Below the pieces are notes generated by a model that saw only the letters and a program-made list of their open reading frames with translations, was not told the origin of the DNA and made no database searches. The translations under genes were made by a program, and so were the position numbers. DNA of 64,000 bases, from NCBI RefSeq assembly GCF_027887165.1, contig NC_077235.1, forward strand, positions 52,849,895 through 52,913,894, read 5' to 3'. This DNA comes from Monodelphis domestica (taxonomy: Eukaryota > Chordata > Mammalia > Didelphimorphia > Didelphidae). Shown here piece by piece: positions 13,021-23,415 of this stretch (positions within the stretch are counted from its first letter, which is position 1; each line of letters opens with the position of its first letter).

Positions 13021-13470
13021 ATCTTCCCCCTCCTGACACCATAAGAATGCCATATTTATTCCCCCCACCGTGAGGATCTTTGTCTACTCCCTGATGAGCC
13101 CTATGACACCACCTATGTGCATTCAGGGATCTCTGTGAGTGCCCACTCATGACTCTGCAAGAACACCTTAACATCCCTTCGGGGAATCTCTTTACCTACC
13201 CCCTGCTGAGCATCTATGGACCCCATCTCCTCTCAGTGGTCAATGTTCAAAATGGCTTCCCCTTCTTAACTTCAAGGATTCCACAACCCCCCACCCCAGG
13301 AATCACTGTCTTTACCACCTGCTGAGCTCCTACTACTCAGATATACCCATCTTTTCCAGGGGTCTCTAACTCCCCACTCCTGACTCCTCAAGAACCCTAC
13401 AACCTCTCCCCAAAGAGTCTCTACGTCCACCCCTTCCTGTACACCAGTGATGTCCATATCCTAGTTCAGA

Positions 13471-15845
13471 GATGGGAAGGTTGAAGCCCTCCAATATTCC
13501 AGTTTAGCTATCTCTACCCGTTTTCCTTTAACAATCTGGATGCTATCGCATGTGTGTATATAAGGCTTTGTATTAATATTACTTCATTATCTATGGTACC
13601 TTTTAATGTACTGTAGTTTTTCTGTTGATCACTCTTAACTGAACATATGTTAGCTTTAACTTGCTCTGAGATGATTGCTACTCCTGTGCCCCCCCCTTTT
13701 GATTACATCAATTGAAGCATTGTAAATTCTAGCCCAGTCCATTATTTCTACTCTATGTCTCTCAGTTTTAAATGTGTTTCTTGTAAACAACACTTAGGTT
13801 CTGGGTTTTGATATATTCTGCTGTTTTCATTTTATAAGTTCATTTCATTCATGGTTATGATTACTAGTTGTGTCTTTTCCCTCCATTCTATCTTTCCTCA
13901 CTGTTTATCCTCTTCTTTTCTTTTTACCCTATCCCCCATCACAAATCCACTGCCTTCCTAATTCCCTGCCTTATCCTGCCCTCTCTTACCCTCCTATTTC
14001 TCTGTAAGTTAAGACTTTTATACCAGAACAGATATGTCTAGTAAGGTGGATGTTATTCAGAGCTGCTAGGTGGCTCAGTGGATAGAGAGCCAGTCTTAGA
14101 CTAGTCTGGTGGACCTAGGTTGAAGTCTGGCCTCAGACACTTTCTGGCTGTGTGATTCTTTGGGCAAGTACTTAACTCGGATCACCTAGCCCTCCTGCAC
14201 TGCTGTCTTAAAATTGATATTAAGCCATAAAGGATTTTAAAAAAGAATTACATATTATTCCCTCTTTAAATCAGTTCCAGTAAGTTTCCTGAACTACCCG
14301 CCCTCCACCCTATCCTCCCCATTGTAATATTTTTCCATTTACACCCCTTTTCTGTAACTTATTCCATTTTTACTTCTCTCTACCCAATTTTATTTTTAAG
14401 ACCATTCCACCACAATCAACTCAACCTCAAGGCCTCTATATATACTCTTTCTAACTACTCTAGTGATGATAACATTCTCAAATTACAAATGTCACTTTCC
14501 TATATAAGTAAACAGTTTGACCTAATTAAATCCTTGATAATTGATCTTTCAGGCTTATGTTTACCTTATGTTTCTCTCAATTTGTGTAGGTCAAATTTCT
14601 TCTGTTCGTTTCTGCTCTTTTCCTCAAGAATACCTGAAGGTTCTTTAGTTCATTATAGATCCATTTTGTCCTTCAGCTTTGTTGGATGGATTATTCTAGA
14701 ACTCCAGGGCAATTTGCATTAATAATTTCTTCAAGTACAGTGTCTAGACTCTTTTTATCATAACTTTCAAGAAGTCCAAAAATTCTCAGTCTCTCCTTGA
14801 TCTGTTTTCCAGGTCAATTACTTTTGTAATGAGTTATTACACATTCTCTTCAATTTTTTTCAGTTCTTTTGACTTTAAATATTTCTTGGTATTTCATAAA
14901 GTGATTAGCCTTCCCCTTGCCCAATTTGAATTTTTAAGAAGTTGCTTTCTTTTGTAATTTTTGGGGTCTCTTTTTTCCAGTTGGTTGACTTTTCATAATT
15001 TTTTTGTGTTACTCTTACTTTTTCCCCTAATTTGACCTCAGCCTCTCTGCTTTGATTTTTAAAGTCCTTCTTAAGACTTTCCAAGATCTCTTTTGGGGCT
15101 TGGGACCATTTTATACTTTTCTTTGAAGCTTTAGAATCAGCTGTTTTGCCATCTCTCTCTTCTTCTGGGTTGAAACCCTGATCGTCTCCATCGCCATGGT
15201 AGCTTTCTTTGTAAAAACAACCTATTTCCTAATTATTAACTTTATGTAAGGGTCAGACTCTGCTCCCCGGGCTATTATTTTGTAAGCTCCATCCTGCAAA
15301 GGATCCTTAAACCAGGTGCTCTTACTGCTCCTCCCACTCACCCTGCCCAAGTCCAAGAGTAGCCTCTTTTCCTGCCCTGAGCCAAGGCCCAGGAAGGTGA
15401 CTGTTGTCCCCACTAGCTACCCTTGCTGCCACCTCAATCCCACTCTGGCTCCCTGAAGTCCCTCTGGGATCTTCATGGGGCAGCTCAGCCCTAGCTTTGG
15501 AACCCAAGTAGAGGCTCTACCCCTCTACTACAGCAATCATCCTTAGCGTATTTGCTTCTCCTCACCCCATGGCCAGCATCTGCCCCTTACCTCTGTCTGA
15601 GGTGGAGTCTAAGGTCAGAGCACTTGTACCTCACATCCATGGTCAGGAAGGCCAAGGAGGGCCTGTGACTCCCTTGCCACCCCACCCCCCTCCTTAATAC
15701 TTAATCCTTCCCCTCCCCAGGTTTTTGCACTTCAATCAGGCCAGATCTCTGCACAATCAAACTTCATTATCTTTGAGCTTCCACAGGTGGAGAAATACTG
15801 GGAGGTTAAAAATTTGGGGGACCAGGAAATTTCCTGTCTTCTTAT
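13471..15845 (-). mobile_element. L1/HAL1-like LINE interrupting the array
   Basis: The array stops at about 13470 and resumes at about 15846. The inserted DNA reads as an L1-family LINE in antisense. From right to left it has a GC-rich 5' leader (about 15700-15240), then an ORF1-like region with a lysine- and glutamate-rich reading (about 15190-14300), then a region whose minus strand has a GVAII-type peptide like the start of an L1 endonuclease (about 13750-13500). The 3' end of a full L1 is missing. Many stops show it is dead. The half-length structure would also fit a HAL1-type element. A SINE at 14060 is nested inside it. Confidence 0.6.
14060..14245 (+). mobile_element. Marsupial SINE (MAR1/WSINE type)
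   Basis: Nearly complete tRNA-derived SINE. The head is GCTGCTAGGTGGCTCAGTGG, the middle GGCCTCAGACACTTTCTGGC and the tail CTAGCCCTCCTGCACTG followed by an A-rich end. It is inserted in the LINE at 13471-15845 and is therefore younger than it. Confidence 0.88.
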
Positions 15846-18230
15846 GCTGACTCCTGTAATCCTGCCTCCCCCCCATACATCCAAAAGAGCCCTAAAGGAA
15901 CATCTCTGCTGTACACCTATGATCTTCCCATAACTTTCCCCATTTAGCCTCCTCTGGAACTTGACCATATTCCCCCCAAGAAGTTTCTGAACATCTGCCC
16001 CCTTGGATCTGCAATTTGTTCACACACACATGCTCAGGGAGGCCCTATCAGCCAACCCCCTACTGAGCTTTTATACACCCTCAGGTTCATTCTTCCTCTG
16101 GGGATTGCCTGTATTTACCCCCACCCCTATGGTATTCAGGGGGTCACTCTTGCTCCCCACAAACTGCTACAAAGCAAGATATCTCTGTATCTAACCCCTG
16201 CTGAACAGCTTCCACACCCAAATCCTTTCCCTGTTGAGGGGTCTCTGTAACCCCCACTCCAGACACAGGAATCCCAGACTTCCCCCAAATGGATCTTTAC
16301 ACCCCCTGAGCCCTGTGCCACCTCCATATTCACACTTTGTTCAGAGGGTTGACTCTAACCCTAACTCCCCTTCCTGACTTCCCAAGAATCTAACAACCTC
16401 TCCCAAAGAGTCTCTGTATCTGCACCCATTAGGTACCAGTGACTCCCCTAACTTCCCTGTGTTCAGAGATCTCGATAATAGCTTTCCCTCGATCTCACAA
16501 CTGCCCTTCCTTATCAGAGGTCTCTAACTGCCCCTTCTAGACTCCCCGAAATATCCAGCAACCTGCCCCTAGGAGTCTCGTCTAGCATGATTCCTCAAGT
16601 CCTCCCTCTGTTAATGAGTCTCACAATCTTGAGTTTCCAGATCCATCCCACTGCTGAGCCCCTATGACCTGTCCTTTTCTGTGAGTCTCTGGAACTGCCC
16701 CATTCTGCCCTCCCAGAGAACCCTTCAAACAGCTCTCCATAAGTCTCCCTCTCTAGCCCCTGAGGAACACCTAAGACCCCCACATCCTCAGTGTGTTTGG
16801 GGGTCACTGAAACTCTCCGCTTTCCCTATGGAGGTTCTATGTCTAACTCCTGGAAAGTGCCTCTGCTGACCCCTTCCATAGCCCTCCCTGATTCAGTGGT
16901 ATCTCTAACTATCCACTACTGACTCCTCACCAACTCCACAAACTCACCCCCAGGAGCCTCTGTAGCTAGTTCCTCCGGAGCACCTGTAACAGCTACATCC
17001 TCTCCTTGTTCAGGAATTTCTAGAACTCCTCCCTCCTGATGCCTCAAGGCCTCAACACTCCCCCAGGAGTCTGTTTCATCCCCCTCCCATAGAGCAATCT
17101 GCCTTCCCCTTCTTGACTCCTCAAGAATTCCACAGTCTCCTCAATTCTCCATCCCATAGTCTCCCTATTTCCATAACTCCCCAAGATACTGGAAAACTTC
17201 CTCCAAGAAACCTCTATCTCTATCCCTGCTAAGCCCTTATGATTTGCCCATATCCTTTCCCTCCTTGTTCTTAAGTTTCTAACACAATACTCCCAAGTCA
17301 CCAAGACACCCAACAATACCACCATGAGCTTCTGTATCTACTCCACTGATGCCCCTAGACATCCTTAAATCTTTCCTTCCTCCTCCTTATACCTCAAGAA
17401 CTCCAAATTTTCCTCCTGAGGAGGATCTGTATTTACCCCCTGCTAAGACCTATGATGCCCCCATGTCTCTTTCCTGATTCCTCAAGAACCCCCAAATTTC
17501 AACCCCTGTGAGTATGTTTCAACCCTCTTGTTGAACACCTGTGGCCTCCACCCATCTTCCCAGTGGTCAGTCAGCTCCTTAACTCCTCTTCTAACTCTCC
17601 AAGAACTTCACAATCTCTTTCCAAGGAGTCTGCATCGACCTCCTGCTGGGCACCTGTCTTCCCCTTCCTAATTCCCAAAGAATCCTACAGCATTCCCCTA
17701 TGAATCAATATCTATTTCCCCCACCCCACTGAGCCCCTCAAACCTGACCCTATATCCTCTCCCTATTCATGGATCTCTGTAACTGTCCCCTCCTGACTCC
17801 TCATAAAGCTCACCTTTCCTCAAGGAGTCTCTGTATCTATCCCCTGCTAAGCACCTGTAATATAAGCCCTATACCCTCTCCCTTTTCAGAGGTCTGTACC
17901 TATGGCATTCCTGTCCAGGACCCCCATAAACTTCCCAAAATCCCTGCAGCCTCCCTTCATTTTGATCCTCTGGACCTCTCCCCTTCTAACTCCCCATGAG
18001 ACCCACAGGCTCTGCCTGACCAGGTGTGTCCCCCCCACACATAGATCTCAATATCCTCCCCTTAAGTTCTCTGTGTCCCTCTGCTGACTCCCCAAGACCC
18101 CCATATTCTCTTCATTCATTCACCCCAATTGGTCTTCTTGGAGCCCTCAGCCTCTCTCCTCACTAGAAGGAGTTTTCTGTCTGCATATCCCCATAATTCT
18201 GACTCCCTACAGCCCGTAAGATTGTCTCCT
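15846..18230. repeat. C/T-rich tandem array (part 2)
   Basis: Continuation of the same ~116-bp monomer array on the right side of the LINE. Monomer landmarks recur at about 16240 (GGGGTCTCTGTAACCC), 16462, 16680, 17769 (GGATCTCTGTAACTG) and 17887. The copies here are more diverged from one another than in part 1, and no recent large duplications or hAT copies are visible. The array fades out at about 18150-18230, some 5 kb before the FSIP2 start codon. Confidence 0.8.
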
Positions 18231-18771
18231 CTGAGCATTTCCATGGGCTTCTACTGGTTCCCCCCCTCCACTCCCTCCTGCCACTCTTTGTCTGGGGATG
18301 GAAGTCAACTGTGGCCCACGTGGCCTGATTAGATCATTAAATTAAGACCTGGAAGGGCACCACTCCTGGCTCCCTCACACCCATCCATGTCAGCCTATCC
18401 TTCCCAGTCCCTCATCAACTCTAACCTCTGTTCCCATTTTACTCTGTGTAACCCCAGGTCTATTTTTTACATCTTTGCACCAGCTGTCCCTTGTGCTGAA
18501 ATCCACTCTCTCCTCACTTCTGCCTCTTGGGAACCTAGCTCCCATGACACTTCCTTCGACATTCCTCCCCTCAATCCTGAACCCACTGGTTAGTCTGGAG
18601 AAGCCTACTAGACAGATCCCTTCTCACAATCATGTTTTTAAATGCATCAATAAAATACAGAGGATTACAAAGGAAACCGATTAAGGTGCAGTTACAAAAA
18701 TATTTTTTAAAAAGACTTTTAAGTCTTTAAATTTTCCTGCTCTACTGGTGTGAGCACAAGTAAGTTCAAGA
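18231..18771. other. Non-coding spacer, no gene seen
   Basis: This follows the array. It holds weakly L2-like text around 18380-18590 and an A/T-rich stretch (18640-18730) that looks like an old dispersed repeat I cannot name. No open frame with a recognisable product is present. Confidence 0.4.
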
Positions 18772-18864
18772 GAGCAGGGTCTAGATTAGGTCTCTGATGT
18801 ATCCCCAGCACCTAGCACAATGCCTGGAACGTAGGAGACACTTAAAAATGCTTGTCATATTGAT
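18772..18864 (+). mobile_element. L2 LINE 3' end
   Basis: Contains TATCCCCAGCACCTAGCACA, ATGCCTGGAACGTAGGAGAC and ACTTAAAAATGCTTGT, the well-known 3' terminus of mammalian L2. Confidence 0.75.
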
Positions 18865-18884
18865 CAGAAGATATTAGTTCTAGA

Positions 18885-19015
18885 GCAACAAAGGATTTCA
18901 GAGGCCATCTAGTCCAGCCTCCTCATTTTACAAAAGAAGAAACTGAGGCCTAAAGCAGGAGGCTAAGTGGTTTGCCCGGAGTCACACAAGTATGTCAGAG
19001 CTGAGATGCTATGGA
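18885..19015 (-). mobile_element. MIR SINE
   Basis: Antisense MIR. Diagnostic pieces are GAGGCCATCTAGTCCAGCC, AGAAACTGAGGCCTAAAGC and TTTGCCCGGAGTCACACAAG. Confidence 0.75.
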
Positions 19016-19139
19016 ATTAAAGTGAATTGGATTCCACATCACTGCTTACTAGTAGCCAAAACAATTGTAAGACTAAAAATGAATGAATACTCCAAGTATT
19101 TAAATTTATAGTATTTAATATCAACAAAGTGAGAGAGAA

Positions 19140-19640
19140 AAGGTTTCCTTCAGCCAAGTGAGCAGAGAAGAGCAAAGAGCCAGATCCACACCTGCCCAGG
19201 TCGAGCTAAAGCAAAAACCTAAAAGCCTAAAAGCCCAAAAGCCGCCTCCGAGCCTTCCCCCCCCCCCCCCGCAGCGTGCGTTTCAGCAAATTTATAAACA
19301 AACCCACGCAAGGGCGTAACACAGGGACGCAAGACAAGGGGACCCCGGGAAGAGCAAAGAATGCTGGGAAATGAAGTCCCCCGGCCACAATATTTTTTAA
19401 AAGACAGTCGTAGAAAAGAGCAATAAAAGATGAAAAAGGCACTGTGCAGTATTTTACAGAGAGATGAATATGAATTAAAGTTAGTAAGAGCTTTTTTTTT
19501 CCTTTTGCAGAACACTGCAAAAACATTTTTATTGCATTCGATGGGGGGGGGGGGGGGTCTGAAAAATGCCAATCATTCATTTCTGGTAGCACAGTGCCCC
19601 CTAGTGACTGTATTTGTAACACAATAGAAAGATAGACCTT
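19140..19640. other. GC-richer patch with C14 and G15 runs and a ZNF143-like site
   Basis: An unassigned region with several CpGs at 19230-19390, a run of 14 C (19257-19270) and a run of 15 G (19543-19557). At about 19360-19380 the minus strand reads ACTTCATTTCCCAGCATTC, close to the ZNF143/THAP11 promoter motif (ACTACATTTCCCAGCATGC). It may be a decayed promoter or part of an unrecognised dispersed element. I see no coding region here. Confidence 0.35.
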
Positions 19641-19659
19641 TTTTCAAAAGTAAGTGGGA

Positions 19660-19760
19660 AGGGAACCAATATGGCACAGTGGAAAAACCAATGAATTTGA
19701 AATCAGAGGAGCTGGGTTTAAAGCCACCTCTGCCATTTACAATCTGAGTCTCCTTAACAG
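19660..19760 (+). mobile_element. MIR-like SINE fragment
   Basis: Contains GGCACAGTGGAAAAACC, AATGAATTTGAAATCAGAGG and CTGGGTTTAAAGCC, the MIR or therian core-SINE head. Confidence 0.6.
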
Positions 19761-20099
19761 AGAGACTTGATCCTCAGGGGATTGTGCTACGTGATGGGGA
19801 CGAAAGAAAGACAAAAGTGCAGTCTCTGGTCTCAAGGAGCTCACATTCTAAGGGAGGAAACACTATGCAAAGAAGCACATACCTACAAGATATCTACACA
19901 GTGTGAAGAAAAGATCAATCCCAAAAGAGACTGGAAGGGGGTGAAGAAAAGATGGGATATGAGCTAAGCTTGAAGGGAGCTGGGATTTTAGGGGATGAAG
20001 AAGAACATTCCAGTATTGGGAGACAGGCAATGCAAAGAGGAAGGGAGGAGTGGTGTGTGTGGGAAACAGCAAGTACTTATGGCCAGTGCAGCTGCATCC

Positions 20100-20290
20100 A
20101 ATTCTGAGGACATTTAGCCTAGAGAACAGAAGTCTTGAGAGGGAACATATATCTTTGCTCATATATATGAAGACGGATTGTCCTTGTTTTGCCTGACCCT
20201 AGGGGGCTAAATGAGAAGGAAAGGGTAGAAGTTGCAGAGACAGATCTAGCTGGTAGGGCTAGAAATTTGTCCACTATTTTGGAAAATAAT
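20100..20290 (+). mobile_element. L3/CR1-type LINE fragment
   Basis: Contains GGACATTTAGCCTAGAGAA, CTTGAGAGGGAACATATATC, GGGGGCTAAATGAGAAGG and GTAGAAGTTGCAGAGACAGA, which match the conserved 3' part of CR1/L3 LINEs. Confidence 0.6.
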
Positions 20291-20299
20291 CTGTAATTA

Positions 20300-20640
20300 T
20301 TCAAGAAAAGCTATGAAACTGTTCATTCTCAACCAAGTGATCTTCCTATTGTATTTATACCCCAAGAATGTATTCTCTGAAAAGACCTGTCTGTATCAAA
20401 GTATTCACAACAACTCTATTTATAATATCCAAAAATTAGGAACAATCTGTACACCCAACTGAAGAATGGCTGACAAATGAATGTCATCAAATATTACTTC
20501 AAGAAACTAGTATGTGACAACTTTAAATGGCAACAAAATTCAGAAGATCAGAAATGTTTGCTAATATTGGTACTAGATAATGAGAGGTAAATTACATTCT
20601 TTTAAGAAATGATAAAGTATTTGTTGAGTGAGGGGAAGCA
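20300..20640 (+). mobile_element. L1 ORF2 C-terminal relic
   Basis: A broken translation on the + strand gives KRPVCIKVFTTTLF and NEQSVHPTEEWLT-like pieces. These correspond to the end of L1 ORF2 (the CTRMFIAALFTIAK and CPTMIDWI block). It is old and interrupted by stops. The next ~180 bp look like an L1-type 3' UTR but cannot be assigned securely. Confidence 0.5.
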
Positions 20641-20951
20641 TGTATTTTTTCCATTTAAAATTTTAAAATAAATTTTATTCCTATTTTGTTCCACCAGTTA
20701 TCCTACTATCCTATCCCTCCCCTTCCTCCTCCCACCCTGTGAGCCATCCCATATGATACAGTCTTTTTTTAAGAAAGGACAAAAATGCAGTCAGCACAAC
20801 TGATAATACATCAAAAAAAGTCTGAAACATGAGGCTGTCTGTATTTTTTAATGATACTGGGCTTGTTTTCAAGATTGTATCTTGGGGGAATACTTATAAG
20901 TTTATTTGTGTTAGCATGCTGTGTTGAGTCAAAATCTATACATTTAAAAAG

Positions 20952-21206
20952 TGTTGTTCATATGTTATTCAGTGGCTTTCACCTCTTTATGACCTCATTT
21001 GGGATTTTCTTGGGAAAGATACTGGAGCAGTTTGCCAGTTCCTTCTCCATTTCATTTTACAGATGAGGAAACTGAGTCAAGTAGAACTCAATGACTTAAC
21101 CCAAGGTCACACAGCTAGGAAGTATCTAAGAATAGATTTCAAATCGGGAAGATAAGTCTTCCTGACTTAAGGCCCAATACTATCCACTAAACCATCTCAC
21201 TGCCCT
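20952..21206 (-). mobile_element. Marsupial SINE (GGGGTCATGAAGAG type)
   Basis: Antisense and nearly full-length. It contains TTCACCTCTTTATGACCTCA, TTGGGATTTTCTTGGGAAAG, CTGGAGCAGTTTGCCAG, GATGAGGAAACTGAG and CTAAACCATCTCACTGCCC. Confidence 0.85.
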
Positions 21207-21229
21207 ATTAAAAAAGGTCTCCCAAAATT

Positions 21230-21620
21230 TAGGGAAACATGTCAGTCTTTCCTGCCTTTCAACTGATTCCTATATGGCACATTTTCAAGCTTTCTAACTA
21301 TCCTGACCATTCCCTTCTGGATGCATTTCAGCTGGTCAATATCTTTTTAAAAATTTGGTGCCCAGCTCTAAACACAATTCCCCAGATTGGTCTGACCAGG
21401 ACAGAGAACAGGATGATCACAGCTTGCAACTAACATCTTTAGGGCTCACAATTCTGTCATCAGATCTATTTGTTTTCCCCTTTAGATTCTTATTATCTGC
21501 AATTTTGATAAGTGTGCCATCTACCTCTCTTCCAAATTGTGGATCAAAATACTGAACAGCAGAAGGCCAAGAACAGATTTCTTGGACATTCTTAGAATGC
21601 AAAGTGATCCTGAAGATTTC
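21230..21620 (-). mobile_element. CR1/L3-type LINE fragment
   Basis: Antisense sequence with GGATGCATTTCAGCTGGTCA, CAATTTTGATAAGTGTGCC and TACTGAACAGCAGAAGGCCA. These belong to the same CR1/L3-like family as the copy at 45080. I see nothing recognisable from 21621 to 22184. Confidence 0.5.
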
Positions 21621-22184
21621 ATCTTTTCATACCAACATTCTAGAAGTAGCATTTCTTTAATAGATGCGTTCAGCATTCCAAATGTTTCCCTGTTGGAACA
21701 ATCTCCTTTTCATCAGCTTGGGAACAGAGCTCAGTAGCTCTAGGTCTTAGGAGATAGCATTTGAGAGTGTCTTTGGCTGGAAAATCCAGCAGCCTGTGGC
21801 CAAGTTGGTGCTCATCAGACGTCATTAGGCTGGTTCTCAGATGGCAGTTCACCAGTAGGCCTTTCCAGATAGGTAAGACCTCTTAGACCTCAGATTCTAC
21901 TAGTAATCTTCTGAGATCCCAGGCTCATATTCATACCATGATGAGTCACCGGGGTGGCTAACCTAACCAGAGTAAGGATTTCTGGTCCTTTGGGATACCA
22001 AGAATGCATTTCTCTAAGTATGAATAAATACCTTAACCAGGAAGGTAGTTTTGGACTACAATACTAGACATTCATTTTAAACAGGACTACTTAATAAATA
22101 GATGGTTGTCAACACACAAAAGAAATACATAAAAACAAGTAGCCTGAATAAAGGTCCATGGGGAAAAAAAAACAGTGCCTAAAC

Positions 22185-22527
22185 CAGTGATGGCAAACCT
22201 TTGGCACAAGTGCCAAAGCTGACAGGCAGAGAGCTCTCTGTGGGCATGTGGCCACCCCCACCCCCCAGAGTTCATTACTAGAAAAGCTGAGGGACTCAGG
22301 AAGAGCTGCTTCCTTCCCCCTTTCCACTGTGTCTGAAGACATTTTTTTACATCACCCACCCTTCTGCCCAGCAGCCTAATGGGCTTTCTCCCTCCCCTGT
22401 GTGTGGGGCACATCTGGCACTTGGTGGGAGGGAGGGGCATGGCACCGTCTGGGGGGAGGGCAGGGACAGCACAGGATGGGTGGGGTGGGGGCTGGCCAGC
22501 ATTCTGAGTCTAGGTTTGCCATCACTG
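22185..22527. mobile_element. Complete hAT mini-transposon with 8-bp TSD
   Basis: A 343-bp non-autonomous DNA transposon. It begins CAGTGATGGCAAACCT and ends AGGTTTGCCATCACTG, a perfect 16-bp terminal inverted repeat. It is flanked by the exact 8-bp target duplication GCCTAAAC (22177-22184 and 22528-22535), the signature of the hAT superfamily. The interior (TTCATTACTAGAAAAGCTGA and others) matches the elements trapped in the upstream tandem array. It carries no transposase, so mobility would have needed an autonomous relative. It lies about 0.8 kb before the FSIP2 start codon. Confidence 0.95.
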
Positions 22528-22932
22528 GCCTAAACCCTAAGGCTGGAAATGCCCCCAAGCACTTTTAAGAACAAACCAAATCCTCAGATTAAAGGGTGGG
22601 AGCAAACAGCAGCCTCTCCCTACCAGCCCTGGATCTTGGACCCTATGAACCCCTTCCAAGTATCTCAGTGCCCCTTGAACCCCTCGATTTCTGTTCTAAG
22701 TGTGGGTACGTTTGGGATCCAGGAGATGAGCTGTTTGTTTTTTCCCCAAAGCCAAACTTCTGGCCCCTTAAGAAACGAGATACTGGTCGGCTCCCCAGGC
22801 GCAGGGTTATTTTGTTCCTTTGGGGCATCTTCCATAAGGGGATGCAAGAAAGGTTTTAGCACAAGACCCCTCTGCCCCCCCCCCAATCCTACCCCTCAAG
22901 AGATTTTCTCCCGCCTTCTCCTGCCTCTTCTG

Positions 22933-22942
22933 GCCCCGCCCC
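22933..22942. promoter_or_regulatory. GC box (SP/KLF-type)
   Basis: CCCCGCCCCT, the complement of the SP1-type GGGGCGGGG core, just upstream of the NRF1 sites. Confidence 0.5.
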
Positions 22943-22948
22943 TCAACG

Positions 22949-22960
22949 TGCGCATGCGCG
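22949..22960. promoter_or_regulatory. NRF1 site 1
   Basis: TGCGCATGCGCG, an exact match to the palindromic NRF1 consensus (YGCGCAYGCGCR). Confidence 0.7.
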
Positions 22961-22961
22961 T

Positions 22962-22972
22962 ACGCATGCGCA
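22962..22972. promoter_or_regulatory. NRF1 site 2
   Basis: ACGCATGCGCA, a second NRF1-type site spaced one base from the first. Confidence 0.6.
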
Positions 22973-23039
22973 CAGCCTTCTCCAACTCCGAGAGCACACA
23001 GAAGCTCTCGCTGAACGTGAGGGGAGGGGTCACGTATTC

Positions 23040-23052
23040 GCTGCTAGGCAAC
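23040..23052 (-). promoter_or_regulatory. X-box-like (RFX) site
   Basis: The minus strand reads GTTGCCTAGCAGC. The left half GTTGCC is a perfect RFX half-site and the right half AGCAGC differs from RGYAAC at one base. RFX factors drive ciliary and sperm-tail genes, which suits FSIP2. Confidence 0.5.
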
Positions 23053-23091
23053 CCGTGCGTGGAACAGGAGCACGCTAAAGAGTAAGACTAG

Positions 23092-23099
23092 AACGGTTG
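23092..23099. promoter_or_regulatory. MYB-type site
   Basis: AACGGTTG contains an AACNG MYB core on both strands, about 220 bp before the start codon. A-MYB (MYBL1) activates many meiotic genes. It is short, so it could be chance. Confidence 0.4.
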
Positions 23100-23316
23100 T
23101 CTAGGCAGCCAGTGGGCTTCGAAGTCTGCGGAGGGGATCGGGAGGGAAGGAGGGTTGGGTGAGAGCGGCGGGGAGAGGAAGTAAACCCGGACGCCAGGGA
23201 GAAGGGGGGAACGAGGAGGCAGGAGAAGAGGTCCAGGGGAGGCGGCATAGGCGGAGACGGCGACCAAGGCAGAGGTGGAGACGTTCCACTTGCCCCGATT
23301 CCCGCCCTAGGGAGCC

Positions 23317-23415
23317 ATGGAGCTCTATCTGAGCGCCTGCTCCAAGGCGGCCGATGCCGCTGCCAATAAGACGGCCGCCAGCCACATGGTGGCGGAAACT
23401 GAGCAGTGCGGCCAG
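23317..23415 (+). CDS. FSIP2: FSIP2 exon 1 (residues 1-33)
   Basis: Encodes [18 protein letters not shown] through TEQCGQ. The donor is CAG|GTGAGC, phase 0. The start is the first ATG after the CpG-rich leader, and its first ten residues are those I recall for mammalian FSIP2. Confidence 0.95.

Larger units (their letters stand above)
1..13470. repeat. C/T-rich tandem array, ~116-bp monomer (part 1)
   Basis: The stretch is built from a diverged tandem monomer of roughly 116 bp. On the + strand a consensus by eye runs: GGGGTCTCTGTAACTGCC, then CTCCTGACTCCCCAAGAACC, then CCACAACCTCCCCCAAGGAG, then TCTCTGTATCTACCCCCTGC, then TGAGCACCTATGACCCC, then a CATATCCTCTCCCTGTTCA end. The + strand is rich in C and T and poor in G. 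Copies differ by substitutions and small indels, so the array is old overall, but larger blocks inside it were duplicated recently. The window starts inside the array. No gene is supported here: the open frames are short, repeat with the array and resemble no family I know. I do not recognise the monomer as a named satellite. Confidence 0.85.
22900..23316 (+). promoter_or_regulatory. FSIP2: FSIP2 CpG-rich promoter and 5' UTR
   Basis: This is the most CpG-dense part of the window, ending at the FSIP2 start codon. From left to right it carries a GC box, two NRF1-type palindromes, an X-box-like site and a MYB-type site, listed separately. There is no TATA box in an obvious place. The last 200 bp are G/A-rich and probably form the 5' UTR; the transcription start cannot be fixed from sequence. 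The motif set fits a gene expressed in male germ cells (A-MYB and RFX2 are known drivers of meiotic and spermatid programmes). That regulatory reading is inference. Confidence 0.65.

Noticed and set aside
1-13470. CRISPR-like repeat structure
   Set aside because: The repeats are contiguous diverged monomers without constant repeats and unique spacers, in a vertebrate genome.
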